A stretch of 56,577 bases of DNA, taken from positions 1 to 56,577 of the forward strand of contig JAIRKZ010000150.1 of the NCBI GenBank assembly GCA_031259845.1, given 5' to 3'. The notes below the pieces were generated by a model that did not search any database, was not told the origin of the DNA, and saw only the letters and a list, made by a program, of their open reading frames with translations. This document shows positions 17,064-24,176 of the stretch, piece after piece. Position 1 is the stretch's first letter. Every line of letters begins with the position of its first letter. This DNA comes from Tannerellaceae bacterium (GTDB lineage: Bacteria; Bacteroidota; Bacteroidia; Bacteroidales; Tannerellaceae). A program made the position numbers and the translations under genes.

Positions 17064-17126
17064 ATCTGTAATTATTTCTTTTGCAAAGGAACGAAAAAAA
17101 TCGTCTCCGGCACAAACCCCGATATG

Positions 17127-17912
17127 TTATTCCTCCGCTTCCATCACCTGAAATCCTATCTTTGCTGCGCTCATTGCCGTGAATATGCCGAAAGCGTTTT
17201 GAATAGCGCTTGAAGGGTTTGCCAGGTCAGTAGAACTGATGCGCTCATACAAGTCAACATAATCCTTATTGACGCGATAAACGTAAATCGAATAATAACC
17301 GGCGCTCATAAACTCCCGCGAAGTCGTTCTGTAACTGTTTCCCTGAAAAGGCTGCATCATACGGCGGCGAAACTGCGTGCCGCCCTCAAAGTCCGGCGTG
17401 TCTGACGAAGCCGGACTTTCGATGTAAATCTGGTAATAACTCTTGTGAGGGTCGTCCCAGGTAAGGATGATTTCGGTTGTATCGGTCGAATCCCAAAAGT
17501 AATAAGACGATGTCCGGATAATATATGCAGGTTCGATGTTCAGGCCGGTTATCCGTTGGGGAATGGACGTGGAAGCTGTTATCGTTTTTCCGAGATAGTT
17601 GAACGACAGGTCAAACGTTTGACCTCCGCGAATGGTGTCTTCGTCCAAATCCAGGAGATACGTTCCCGTATCGATTTCCGTCAGTGTATTGCCGTTGATT
17701 TCCGGCTGCAGACTGCCGATTGGTTTGGAAAGCAGATAATCATCTTTCAAATACACTTCCATACTGTATAATTTTACCGTCAGGGAATTTTCATTTTCCT
17801 GTAAATAGCTCTCTACAACGGGCATATCGGTATCAACTTCACTGTCCATCAGGTTTTCGCCGCAGGAAGTCATTATCAGCGCTGAAATTAAAAAACTAAC
17901 CGTTTGTTTCAT
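17127..17912 (-). CDS. DUF4249 lipoprotein partner of the TonB-dependent receptor
   Basis: A lipoprotein of about 261 residues from the ATG giving MKQTV (an ATG three codons upstream is possible). It has the lipobox MTSC, followed by the DUF4249 outline: VVESYLQENENSLTVKLY, then a beta-sandwich region with TYLLDLDEDTIRGGQTFDL, and a C-terminal segment about local conformations (YSIYVYRVNKDYVDLYERI). DUF4249 proteins usually sit next to a TonB-dependent receptor. Here the gap is short, so this is probably its surface or periplasmic accessory. The ligand is unknown. Confidence 0.88.
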   Translation of the reverse strand: MKQTVSFLISALIMTSCGENLMDSEVDTDMPVVESYLQENENSLTVKLYSMEVYLKDDYLLSKPIGSLQPEINGNTLTEIDTGTYLLDLDEDTIRGGQTFDLSFNYLGKTITASTSIPQRITGLNIEPAYIIRTSSYYFWDSTDTTEIILTWDDPHKSYYQIYIESPASSDTPDFEGGTQFRRRMMQPFQGNSYRTTSREFMSAGYYSIYVYRVNKDYVDLYERISSTDLANPSSAIQNAFGIFTAMSAAKIGFQVMEAEE

Positions 17913-17939
17913 ATCAATCATAGTTTATATATTAATACA

Positions 17940-20666
17940 TTACTTTAACTGTATACTCAATGTGACGTTCGGCGTAAAGCCGAGCAGGTTGATATTGGTT
18001 TCGGTGATGCCGGTCTGCTTGTCATAAGCATATTCCTTGTACCATATATTGGCGCGGTCATAGACGTTGAACAGCGATACGCTGACGCTCGACTTGAAGG
18101 CGCGAATGAACGACAGGTCGTATTTCGCCAGCAAATCCAGCCGGTGATAGTTGGGATAGCGGGCGTTGTTCTTTTTGTCTACGACGATGAAGTTCATCTC
18201 GCCGCCGTTGGGCGTGTTGAGTTTGTAGCCGCCAACGGGTTCGGTAAAAGGTTTGCCGGTGGCGTAAATCCAGGTGGCCGAAAGCGTAAAATCCTTCCGC
18301 GGTTTGTAAGTCCATACGGTTTTGAATTCGTGGGTCACATCCTGGTTGGCGGCGAAATATCCGTCGCCGTAAACGGGAAACCGGTAGCGCGTTTCGGCCA
18401 GCGTGTAGCCCACCCAGCCGGTCAGCTTGCCGTGCTTTTTCTGTAAAAGAAAATCAATGCCGCGCGAATAGCCTTCGCCATTGTAGAAAAATTCCTGATA
18501 GCTGCTGTTGTCGATAAAGGACGGCGCAAACCGGAGGGTGTATTCGCTCAGGTCATAAAGCTTTTTATAATAGGCCTCTACGTCGAACAGAAAGTCTTTT
18601 GTTTCGTAGATTCCTCCGGCCACAAAATGCGTGGCGCTGCTGACGGGAATGCCTTCATCGCCGGACAAAAGCCAGATGTCTCGGCTTCCGGCGGAAATAT
18701 CCTCGCGCACGATACGATTGACAAACTGCTTGTAATATCCGGTAGATGCTTTCAGGTTCAGCCGGCTACCGGCTTTGTAGAACACTTGCAGGCGCGGTTC
18801 GGGATATATGCGGGAAGTTACATCGTAGAACGAAAGCCGGATGCCGGGCAGCACGGTCAGCCTTTCGCCGAGCGTCCATTTGTCTTGGACGTAAGCCGAA
18901 AGCAGATTTCCACTGTTTTGCATATCTAAAATGTTCACCGTATCGCTTTGCGCATAGCGATAGTCAATCCGGTAATTGGAATAAGTCAGGCCAAATTCCA
19001 GTTTGTTCTTCCCGTTGATTTTATATTCGTTGTCGAATTTCAGGGAATAGTCCCACAGGTTGTTGTGCTCGCCGGTGTTTTGATTGAACATCACGGCGAT
19101 ATTGTTGGTTGTGCTGGCGCTGCTCGAACTCGTCGTGCTGTTTTGACGGTCGCGCAGGCTGTAGTATTTTGAGAACGAAGCGAGCAGGTTGGAATAAAAC
19201 CGGTTGTCCCAGTTGCGCGACCATTTCAGGCTGCTGCCCACGTTGCCCCAGTTGGTTTTGTCGGTAATACTTCCGCTCATGTACGAGCTGCCGAAACTCT
19301 CGCGGGAATTGTCGAGCACGTCTTTGCCGTTGAAAAAGCTGAGTGAAATAATGTCGCGTCGTGTTGGGTTGTAAGTCAGTTTAGCGTTGAGGTCGTAGAA
19401 GTATGATTCGGGTTTTTGCTGGTTGCGCTGGTTAAAGCGTCCGCCACCAGGACCGCCGCCCATCCCTGTTTGCTGATTTTCGGAATAAACGCTGGTGAAT
19501 TTGTCGTACATGAAACTCTGGAACGAACGCCGTCCGGCCACGAAAAACGAGCCTTTCTCGTCCGTGAACGGCATTTCCATGAAAGCGTTGAAGCCGAGAA
19601 ACCCGATGTCTCCCCCGGCATTGAACGACTTGTCGTTGCCCGTTTTGCCGACAATTTCCATGACACTCGACAGCCGTCCGCCGTATTTGGCGTCGAACCC
19701 GCCCTTGTGCAGTTGCACGTCTTTCACGGCATTGGTGTTGAATGCGCTGAATATGCCCATCAGGTGTTCCTGATGATAAATGGTGAATCCGTCGTACAAA
19801 ACAAGGTTCTGGTCAGGCGTACCACCACGCACATACATCCCGGCCGACGATTCGTTGGCGGCGGAAATGCCGGGCATCAACTGGAAAGAGCGGAACAAAT
19901 CCTTCTCGCCCAGCGCCGGCAGGTCGGTGATTTTAGCGGCTGTGGTCTGGATTACCCCGATAGACATTTCGGGGATTTTCAGTACATCCTCGCGTTCGGC
20001 TACGACGACTACCTCGTCGAGCAAGTTGACGGTCGGCTGTAGTTCAACGAAAAGGTTGCTTACGCTGATTTCGGGCGAGAGGTAAAAGTATTGTGTCTCA
20101 TATCCCAGGTAGCGAAATATCAGTGCTACCGTATCGGACGGAACGTCGTAAAGCGTAAAGTAGCCGTCGGTATTAGTGGCTGCGGCAATGGCGGGATGCC
20201 CTTCGACGTGGACGGTGGCGAAGGGCAGGAACTCGCCGCTGTTCTGGTCTTTGATACGTCCCGTGACGAGCAGGTTGCGGCGGCTGACATCGCCCGTGTA
20301 GCGTTTGTTTTCCTTCCCCGTACGGTTGCGGGGCATGTTTTTAGCAGGAACGATGCAGTGCACACCGTCTTCATCAACGTAATACGATAGCCCTTTCAGG
20401 TCGTCAAAAAGACTTTTGAAGGCATCGGAGACGCGCACAGACTGGAAATCCCTGTGAATCCGGCAGTCTGCTACCTGCGCCGAATCATACCTGAGTTTCA
20501 TCCCGTACACGGTCTCAAAGTCGTGCAATACATTGAGCAGCGGCTCTTTGAAATACAGTTTGTTGACGTAATATTTTACCTTAACGCTGTCGCGGACTTG
20601 CGCCGTCAGATTGTCTGTCACGTAAAAACAGACAATCACATTCAAAAAAACAATAATCCTCCTCAT
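17940..20666 (-). CDS. TonB-dependent outer-membrane receptor with N-terminal STN-like domain
   Basis: A 908-residue receptor. After a signal peptide (to about residue 22) comes an STN/DUF4974-like segment (about 28-105), then a carboxypeptidase-regulatory-like sandwich (about 132-212, GRIKDQNSGEFLPFATVHV), a TonB-box-like DEVVVVAERE, the plug (about 235-340, with GMYVRGGTPDQNLVLYDG) and the barrel. It is not a SusC: there is no SusD partner, and the next gene is DUF4249. It carries an STN domain but has no adjacent FecR. Instead a LytS/LytTR pair lies downstream, which suggests a different control route. Its GC-rich coding style differs visibly from the AT-richer genes at 27-37 kb. Confidence 0.95.
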   Translation of the reverse strand: MRRIIVFLNVIVCFYVTDNLTAQVRDSVKVKYYVNKLYFKEPLLNVLHDFETVYGMKLRYDSAQVADCRIHRDFQSVRVSDAFKSLFDDLKGLSYYVDEDGVHCIVPAKNMPRNRTGKENKRYTGDVSRRNLLVTGRIKDQNSGEFLPFATVHVEGHPAIAAATNTDGYFTLYDVPSDTVALIFRYLGYETQYFYLSPEISVSNLFVELQPTVNLLDEVVVVAEREDVLKIPEMSIGVIQTTAAKITDLPALGEKDLFRSFQLMPGISAANESSAGMYVRGGTPDQNLVLYDGFTIYHQEHLMGIFSAFNTNAVKDVQLHKGGFDAKYGGRLSSVMEIVGKTGNDKSFNAGGDIGFLGFNAFMEMPFTDEKGSFFVAGRRSFQSFMYDKFTSVYSENQQTGMGGGPGGGRFNQRNQQKPESYFYDLNAKLTYNPTRRDIISLSFFNGKDVLDNSRESFGSSYMSGSITDKTNWGNVGSSLKWSRNWDNRFYSNLLASFSKYYSLRDRQNSTTSSSSASTTNNIAVMFNQNTGEHNNLWDYSLKFDNEYKINGKNKLEFGLTYSNYRIDYRYAQSDTVNILDMQNSGNLLSAYVQDKWTLGERLTVLPGIRLSFYDVTSRIYPEPRLQVFYKAGSRLNLKASTGYYKQFVNRIVREDISAGSRDIWLLSGDEGIPVSSATHFVAGGIYETKDFLFDVEAYYKKLYDLSEYTLRFAPSFIDNSSYQEFFYNGEGYSRGIDFLLQKKHGKLTGWVGYTLAETRYRFPVYGDGYFAANQDVTHEFKTVWTYKPRKDFTLSATWIYATGKPFTEPVGGYKLNTPNGGEMNFIVVDKKNNARYPNYHRLDLLAKYDLSFIRAFKSSVSVSLFNVYDRANIWYKEYAYDKQTGITETNINLLGFTPNVTLSIQLK

Positions 20667-21145
20667 ATTCTTCTCATTTGCAATATGCGATATAAATCAT
20701 TTTCCATCTTGTAATGATACAAACTTGTCGTGCGGCAGAAAAAAACAATGGGTAAACAACCGGATTTACCGGATTTACGGCGCGGGTTCACTTGCAAAAC
20801 GCTGTATTTTTCGCCGGCTTGCTTATGCTTATTGCCTGCGGGTTTCATTATTAATGTTGGGGCGGCTTATCCAATCCGTAATCCTGTCTATACGTTACGC
20901 GGCATAGAACATACAAAAACTTTATTTTTTTTCGTTGTTTTCAGTCACATTTCACATAAGGCTCTTATATTCAAATAGACAGGTGTGACTGAACAGGTGA
21001 CGGAGTGTGACTGGAGGTGACGGAGCTTCAACTTATAGATGCGAAGATACATTTATACGGGTGAGTTTAGAAAAAAAATCTGACTTTTCCTGGAATAGGT
21101 TTACTGTTTTGGGTTTAATTACTAAAATAACTTTACACAAAAATT
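20667..21145. other. intergenic region upstream of the receptor gene
   Basis: About 480 bases with no convincing gene. Short ORFs on the plus strand have no recognisable protein features. The region holds a two-copy repeat patch at 20983-21024 and an AT-rich stretch at 21060-21145. I see no full-consensus minus-strand -7 box near the receptor start, so its promoter may use another sigma factor or a regulator. Confidence 0.6.
20983..21024. repeat. two-copy short tandem repeat with GGTGACGGA core
   Basis: Unit 1 at 20983-21004 (22 bp) and unit 2 at 21005-21024 (20 bp), both beginning GTGTGACTG and ending AGGTGACGGA. TGTGACTGA at 20984-20992 also has an inverted partner, TCAGTCACA, at 20941-20949. 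The GGTGAC core recurs in the end array at 56240. Confidence 0.65.
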
Positions 21146-21313
21146 TTAGCCAACCAATTCTAAATCAGTTGTTATTTTCATGGAAAACCGTTCAAAGGGA
21201 TTGTTATTGCAATTAAAAAGAGGACGCCTGACCGACAGCCGCTCTCTTTCCGTTTTTATTTCAATAAAACGTTTAGCTTCCTGATATTTCTCACAGGGAT
21301 GCTGTTTCTTCAT
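21146..21313 (-). CDS. possible 55-residue coupled small protein
   Basis: An ORF that begins inside the stop of the preceding lipoprotein gene with an ATGA overlap (ATG at 21311-21313, TGA at 21310-21312), a layout that favours translational coupling. The product is short, basic and has two Cys (MKKQHPCEKYQEAKRFIEI ... RRPLFNC ... ERFSMKITTDLELVG), with no signal peptide or membrane segment. I do not recognise it. The overlap is the main support; composition alone cannot prove that it is coding. Confidence 0.35.
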   Translation of the reverse strand: MKKQHPCEKYQEAKRFIEIKTERERLSVRRPLFNCNNNPFERFSMKITTDLELVG

Positions 21314-21753
21314 TTTTTAGTTTGTTTAATGTAAATAAAATTGTCGGCGGCACGCCAGATTAATTGAATATCTAAAGACCGGTCTTTATCACTGTTGTTT
21401 TCATCCACGGTAATATGTATGGTATAATCGTCAATCTGCTTTAGCGTAAACCATTTGCCAATAACTTCCCGCGCTGTACTGTTTACATATTTTACGGAAT
21501 AATCGTTGTGGTATAGGGTCGTATCCGGTATGACAAAACCGGTTGACACCAAAAAATCCTGCCCATCAATATAAATCATATTCATTCGTGGATCATCTTG
21601 CTTTGTTTTTACGTCAAATTCATGTGGTGACGCATTCAGATGGAAATTATTCTCTGTTTCAAAATCCAGTTTATCCACATGGCATCCTGCTATCCACAAG
21701 GATGAGGCGATTATTAAAAGCGCCGGTAATGAATGGTTGATAGTGTGTTGCAT
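21310..21753 (-). CDS. small hypothetical lipoprotein
   Basis: A 147-residue protein from the ATG at 21753 (MQHTINHS). It has a lipoprotein signal ending in IAGC (Cys23), followed by a beta-rich domain with FHLNASPHEFDVKTKQDD, faintly like a BACON-type Ig fold, and a C-terminal YTIHITVDENNSDKDRSLD segment. A longer frame opens at 21843, but a full-consensus promoter lies at 21788-21817 inside that extension, and the signal peptide begins only at 21753, so the shorter start is chosen. Function is unknown. Confidence 0.75.
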   Translation of the reverse strand: MQHTINHSLPALLIIASSLWIAGCHVDKLDFETENNFHLNASPHEFDVKTKQDDPRMNMIYIDGQDFLVSTGFVIPDTTLYHNDYSVKYVNSTAREVIGKWFTLKQIDDYTIHITVDENNSDKDRSLDIQLIWRAADNFIYIKQTKK

Positions 21754-21787
21754 ATTTATTTTAGCGTTAATTGAGTTTTCTATGCGG

Positions 21788-21817
21788 CAAATGTAGATAG
21801 AAATCCGGGATTTACAA
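21788..21817 (-). promoter_or_regulatory. consensus Bacteroidetes promoter of the small lipoprotein gene
   Basis: On the minus strand: TTG (21815-21817), 19 bases, then TACATTTG (21788-21795), a full match to the -33/-7 pattern. The transcript would begin about 25-30 bases before the ATG at 21753. Confidence 0.7.
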
Positions 21818-21871
21818 GAACCTTTAACCGTAAAATGTATCACAGCGCTTCACTGAAAAAAACACTATATA

Positions 21872-21959
21872 GTCTTCAGTAAACCATTATAATGCCTTTA
21901 GTAAATCATTATATACTCTTTACCAAACCATTATAATGGTCTGCTGAAGGCGTCGTAAT
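21872..21959. repeat. 22-bp tandem array, four units, inverted ends
   Basis: Units 21872-21893, 21894-21915, 21916-21937 and 21938-21959, each exactly 22 bp, of type nnCTTTAGTAAACCATTATAAT with the last unit diverged (GCTGAAGGCGTCGTAAT). Bases 21874-21893 and 21930-21949 are inverted copies with 18 of 20 matches, so the array can fold back. It lies between the propeller gene stop and the lipoprotein promoter. Confidence 0.85.
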
Positions 21960-21995
21960 GAATTTTTTGTTACTTCGGAACACAAAAACAGGTTT

Positions 21996-22910
21996 TTATT
22001 CGATACGATAGCTGACGAAAGCGAAGCGTTTGCTGTCTGGCGCCCATGAGTTTACATTGATGGTTCCTTGTCCGCCGAACAGGGTGGCGAGGATTTTAGG
22101 TTCGCCGCCTTTGGATGGGATGAGGAGTAATTCTACGTTTTTGTTGGCAGGGTGGGAGTGAGGTTCTACATCGCCTTTTTTATAGGCGATGTATGCTACT
22201 AATTCTCCGTTGGGCGATACATGGGGGAACCATGAATTGCGGGTTTCGTCCTTTGTTATTTGGGTTTGTTCGCTGCCGTCGGTTTTCATTCGCCAGACTT
22301 GCATCAGGCCGCTGCGTGTGGAATTGAACCAGATGTATTTTCCGCAGGGAGCATATTCGGGGCCGTCGTCTAACCCTTCGGCGGTGGTGAGGCGTTTTTC
22401 TTCTCCTCCTTCTGCCGGGATTACGTAGACGTCAAAATTACCGTTTCTCTCGGCGCAGTAGGCCAATTCTTTTCCGTCGGGGCTCCAGCCGTGCAGGTAA
22501 CTGGGCGCTAATGGGGTGATAAGCCTTGGAGCGCCTCCTTCAATCGGTAAGGTGTAAATGCGCGACCGCCCGTCTTCTTTTGTTCCGTGGCTGATGGCTA
22601 TTTGTTTGCCATCGGCTGACAGTACATGGTCGTTGTTGCAACGGGTAGCGTATCCCGTATTGATTTCAACCGGTTCGCCCGGCGAGGCAGGGGATATCTT
22701 ATACAGTTTTCCTTTACTGTTGTAGATTAACCATTGCCCGTCTGTTGTCCAGTTGGGCGCTTCAATCAGATAGGGAAATTCTTTCAGGATGTCCGTTTTA
22801 CCGGTAGCGACGTCTATTACCTTCAGAACACTGGTTACCTGGGTATTTTGCGCCTGCAAAAAAGTAAATCCGAAAAGCAGGCATAAGGCTGAATTGAGAA
22901 TACGTTTCAT
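21996..22910 (-). CDS. TolB-like WD40/PD40 beta-propeller protein
   Basis: A 304-residue exported protein with a signal peptide ending near TFLQAQ. It has about six repeated PD40 blades with the W/Y-SPDGK pattern (APNWTTDGQWLIY, HVLSADGKQIAIS, LHGWSPDGKELAYC, PEYAPCGKYIWFN, FPHVSPNGELVAYI, WAPDSKRFAFVSY). This is a periplasmic propeller similar to the C-terminal part of TolB, but without the TolB N-terminal domain or a Tol/Pal operon. It is often annotated as a translocation protein or biopolymer transporter. Its actual partner is unknown. Confidence 0.88.
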   Translation of the reverse strand: MKRILNSALCLLFGFTFLQAQNTQVTSVLKVIDVATGKTDILKEFPYLIEAPNWTTDGQWLIYNSKGKLYKISPASPGEPVEINTGYATRCNNDHVLSADGKQIAISHGTKEDGRSRIYTLPIEGGAPRLITPLAPSYLHGWSPDGKELAYCAERNGNFDVYVIPAEGGEEKRLTTAEGLDDGPEYAPCGKYIWFNSTRSGLMQVWRMKTDGSEQTQITKDETRNSWFPHVSPNGELVAYIAYKKGDVEPHSHPANKNVELLLIPSKGGEPKILATLFGGQGTINVNSWAPDSKRFAFVSYRIE

Positions 22911-22971
22911 AAAGCAAGTGGAATTTTAGATTAGTGATTCATCATATTGTTTATCAGTACTTCAGGCCTTT

Positions 22972-24075
22972 TTATACGTTGAAACGGAAGTGCATAATGT
23001 CGCCGTCTTGTACGATGTATTCTTTGCCTTCTACGCTCATTTTGCCGGCTTCTTTTACGGCGGCTTCGGATCCGTATTTGATGAAGTCTTCGTATTTGAT
23101 TACTTCGGCGCGAATAAAGCCTTTTTCGAAGTCGGTATGGATAACGCCGGCGCATTGAGGGGCTTTGCTGCCTTTCAGGTAGGTCCAGGCGCGTACTTCC
23201 TGTGGGCCGGCAGTGAGGAATGTCTCCAAGTTGAGTAGTTTGTAGGCCAATTTGATCAGGCGGTTTACGCCTGATTCTTCCAAACCTATCTCGGCAAGGA
23301 ACATCTGGCGTTCGTCATAGGTTTCAAACTCTGCGATTTCGCTTTCAATCTTGGCGGCTACGATCAGTATTTTTGCATTTTCTTCTTTTACGGCTTCGCG
23401 GATGGCGTCTACATATTTATTTCCCGATACGGCGCTTGCCTCGTCTACATTGCAGATATACATAACCGGTTTATTGGTAAGCAAGTATAATTCACGGGCT
23501 ATTTTTTGTTCGTCTTTTGTATCGAATGTTACTGTGCGTGCACTTTTTCCCTGTTCTAATGCTTCTTTGAATCTGATAAGTACGTCGTATGCCAGTTTCG
23601 CTTGTTTGTCGCCTCCGGTCTGCGCTTGTTTTTGTACTTTGGCAAGGCGGCTGTCTATTGTTTCAAGGTCTTTTATTTGTAGTTCGGCATCAATGATTTC
23701 TTTATCCCGGACAGGATTCACACTGCCGTCTACGTGTGTGATATTATCGTCGTCAAAACAGCGGAGTATATGGAGGATAGCGTCTGTTTCGCGGATGTTG
23801 GCCAGAAATTTATTCCCTAATCCTTCTCCTTTGCTGGCTCCTTTTACAAGTCCGGCAATATCTACTATTTCTACTGTTGTAGGAACTATCTTTTCCGGAT
23901 GCACCAGTTCCGCCAGTTTATTTAAACGTTCGTCGGGGACTGTGATTACACCCACATTAGGCTCTATCGTACAGAAAGGGAAATTGGCTGATTGCGCTTT
24001 TGCGTTTGATAAACAATTAAAAAGAGTAGATTTTCCTACATTCGGAAGGCCTACGATACCACATTGTAATGCCAT
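22972..24075 (-). CDS. ychF: redox-regulated ATPase YchF
   Basis: A 367-residue Obg-family nucleotide hydrolase that prefers ATP and binds ribosomes. The G1 loop is GLPNVGKST (8-16), with switch-II DIAGLVKGASKGEGLG and a helical coiled-coil insertion at about 130-200. The C-terminal TGS domain carries AWTYLKGSKAPQCAGVIHTDFEKG. Length matches E. coli YchF (363). It ends 61 bases from the propeller gene and has its own -7 box upstream. Confidence 0.97.
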   Translation of the reverse strand: MALQCGIVGLPNVGKSTLFNCLSNAKAQSANFPFCTIEPNVGVITVPDERLNKLAELVHPEKIVPTTVEIVDIAGLVKGASKGEGLGNKFLANIRETDAILHILRCFDDDNITHVDGSVNPVRDKEIIDAELQIKDLETIDSRLAKVQKQAQTGGDKQAKLAYDVLIRFKEALEQGKSARTVTFDTKDEQKIARELYLLTNKPVMYICNVDEASAVSGNKYVDAIREAVKEENAKILIVAAKIESEIAEFETYDERQMFLAEIGLEESGVNRLIKLAYKLLNLETFLTAGPQEVRAWTYLKGSKAPQCAGVIHTDFEKGFIRAEVIKYEDFIKYGSEAAVKEAGKMSVEGKEYIVQDGDIMHFRFNV

Positions 24076-24116
24076 TTATTTCGTTGTTTTATTGATTATT
24101 ATAACTTATTCGGCTG

Positions 24117-24124
24117 CAAAGATA
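24117..24124 (-). promoter_or_regulatory. putative -7 box (TATCTTTG) of ychF
   Basis: A full TAnnTTTG match on the minus strand, 42 bases from the ychF ATG. A TTTG-like element exists at 24140-24143, but the spacing (15) is shorter than usual. Confidence 0.5.
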
Positions 24125-24154
24125 GTTATTTATTCAAGACAAACCGAATGGATT

Positions 24155-24170
24155 TGTTTCACATGAAACA
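24155..24170. other. parS-like ParB-binding site between ychF and polA
   Basis: TGTTTCACATGAAACA differs from the widely conserved parS TGTTTCACGTGAAACA at one central base. It lies in the short ychF-polA gap, just beyond the polA stop codon. A second such site is at 31563. The assignment is by motif only; no parA/parB gene is in the window. Confidence 0.55.
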
Positions 24171-24176
24171 TAGAAA

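Noticed and set aside
20725-20978. Plus-strand ORFs at 20725-20907 and 20730-20978 upstream of the receptor
   Set aside because: They overlap each other in different frames, have no recognisable protein features and no promoter.
21671-21698. Two DnaA boxes (TTATCCACA at 21671 and CTATCCACA at 21690)
   Set aside because: They lie inside the lipoprotein coding region, encode conserved signal-peptide-side residues and have no AT-rich unwinding element or dnaA nearby. Likely coincidence.
21754-21843. 30-codon N-terminal extension of the small lipoprotein
   Set aside because: A full-consensus promoter lies inside it, and the lipoprotein signal begins only at 21753.
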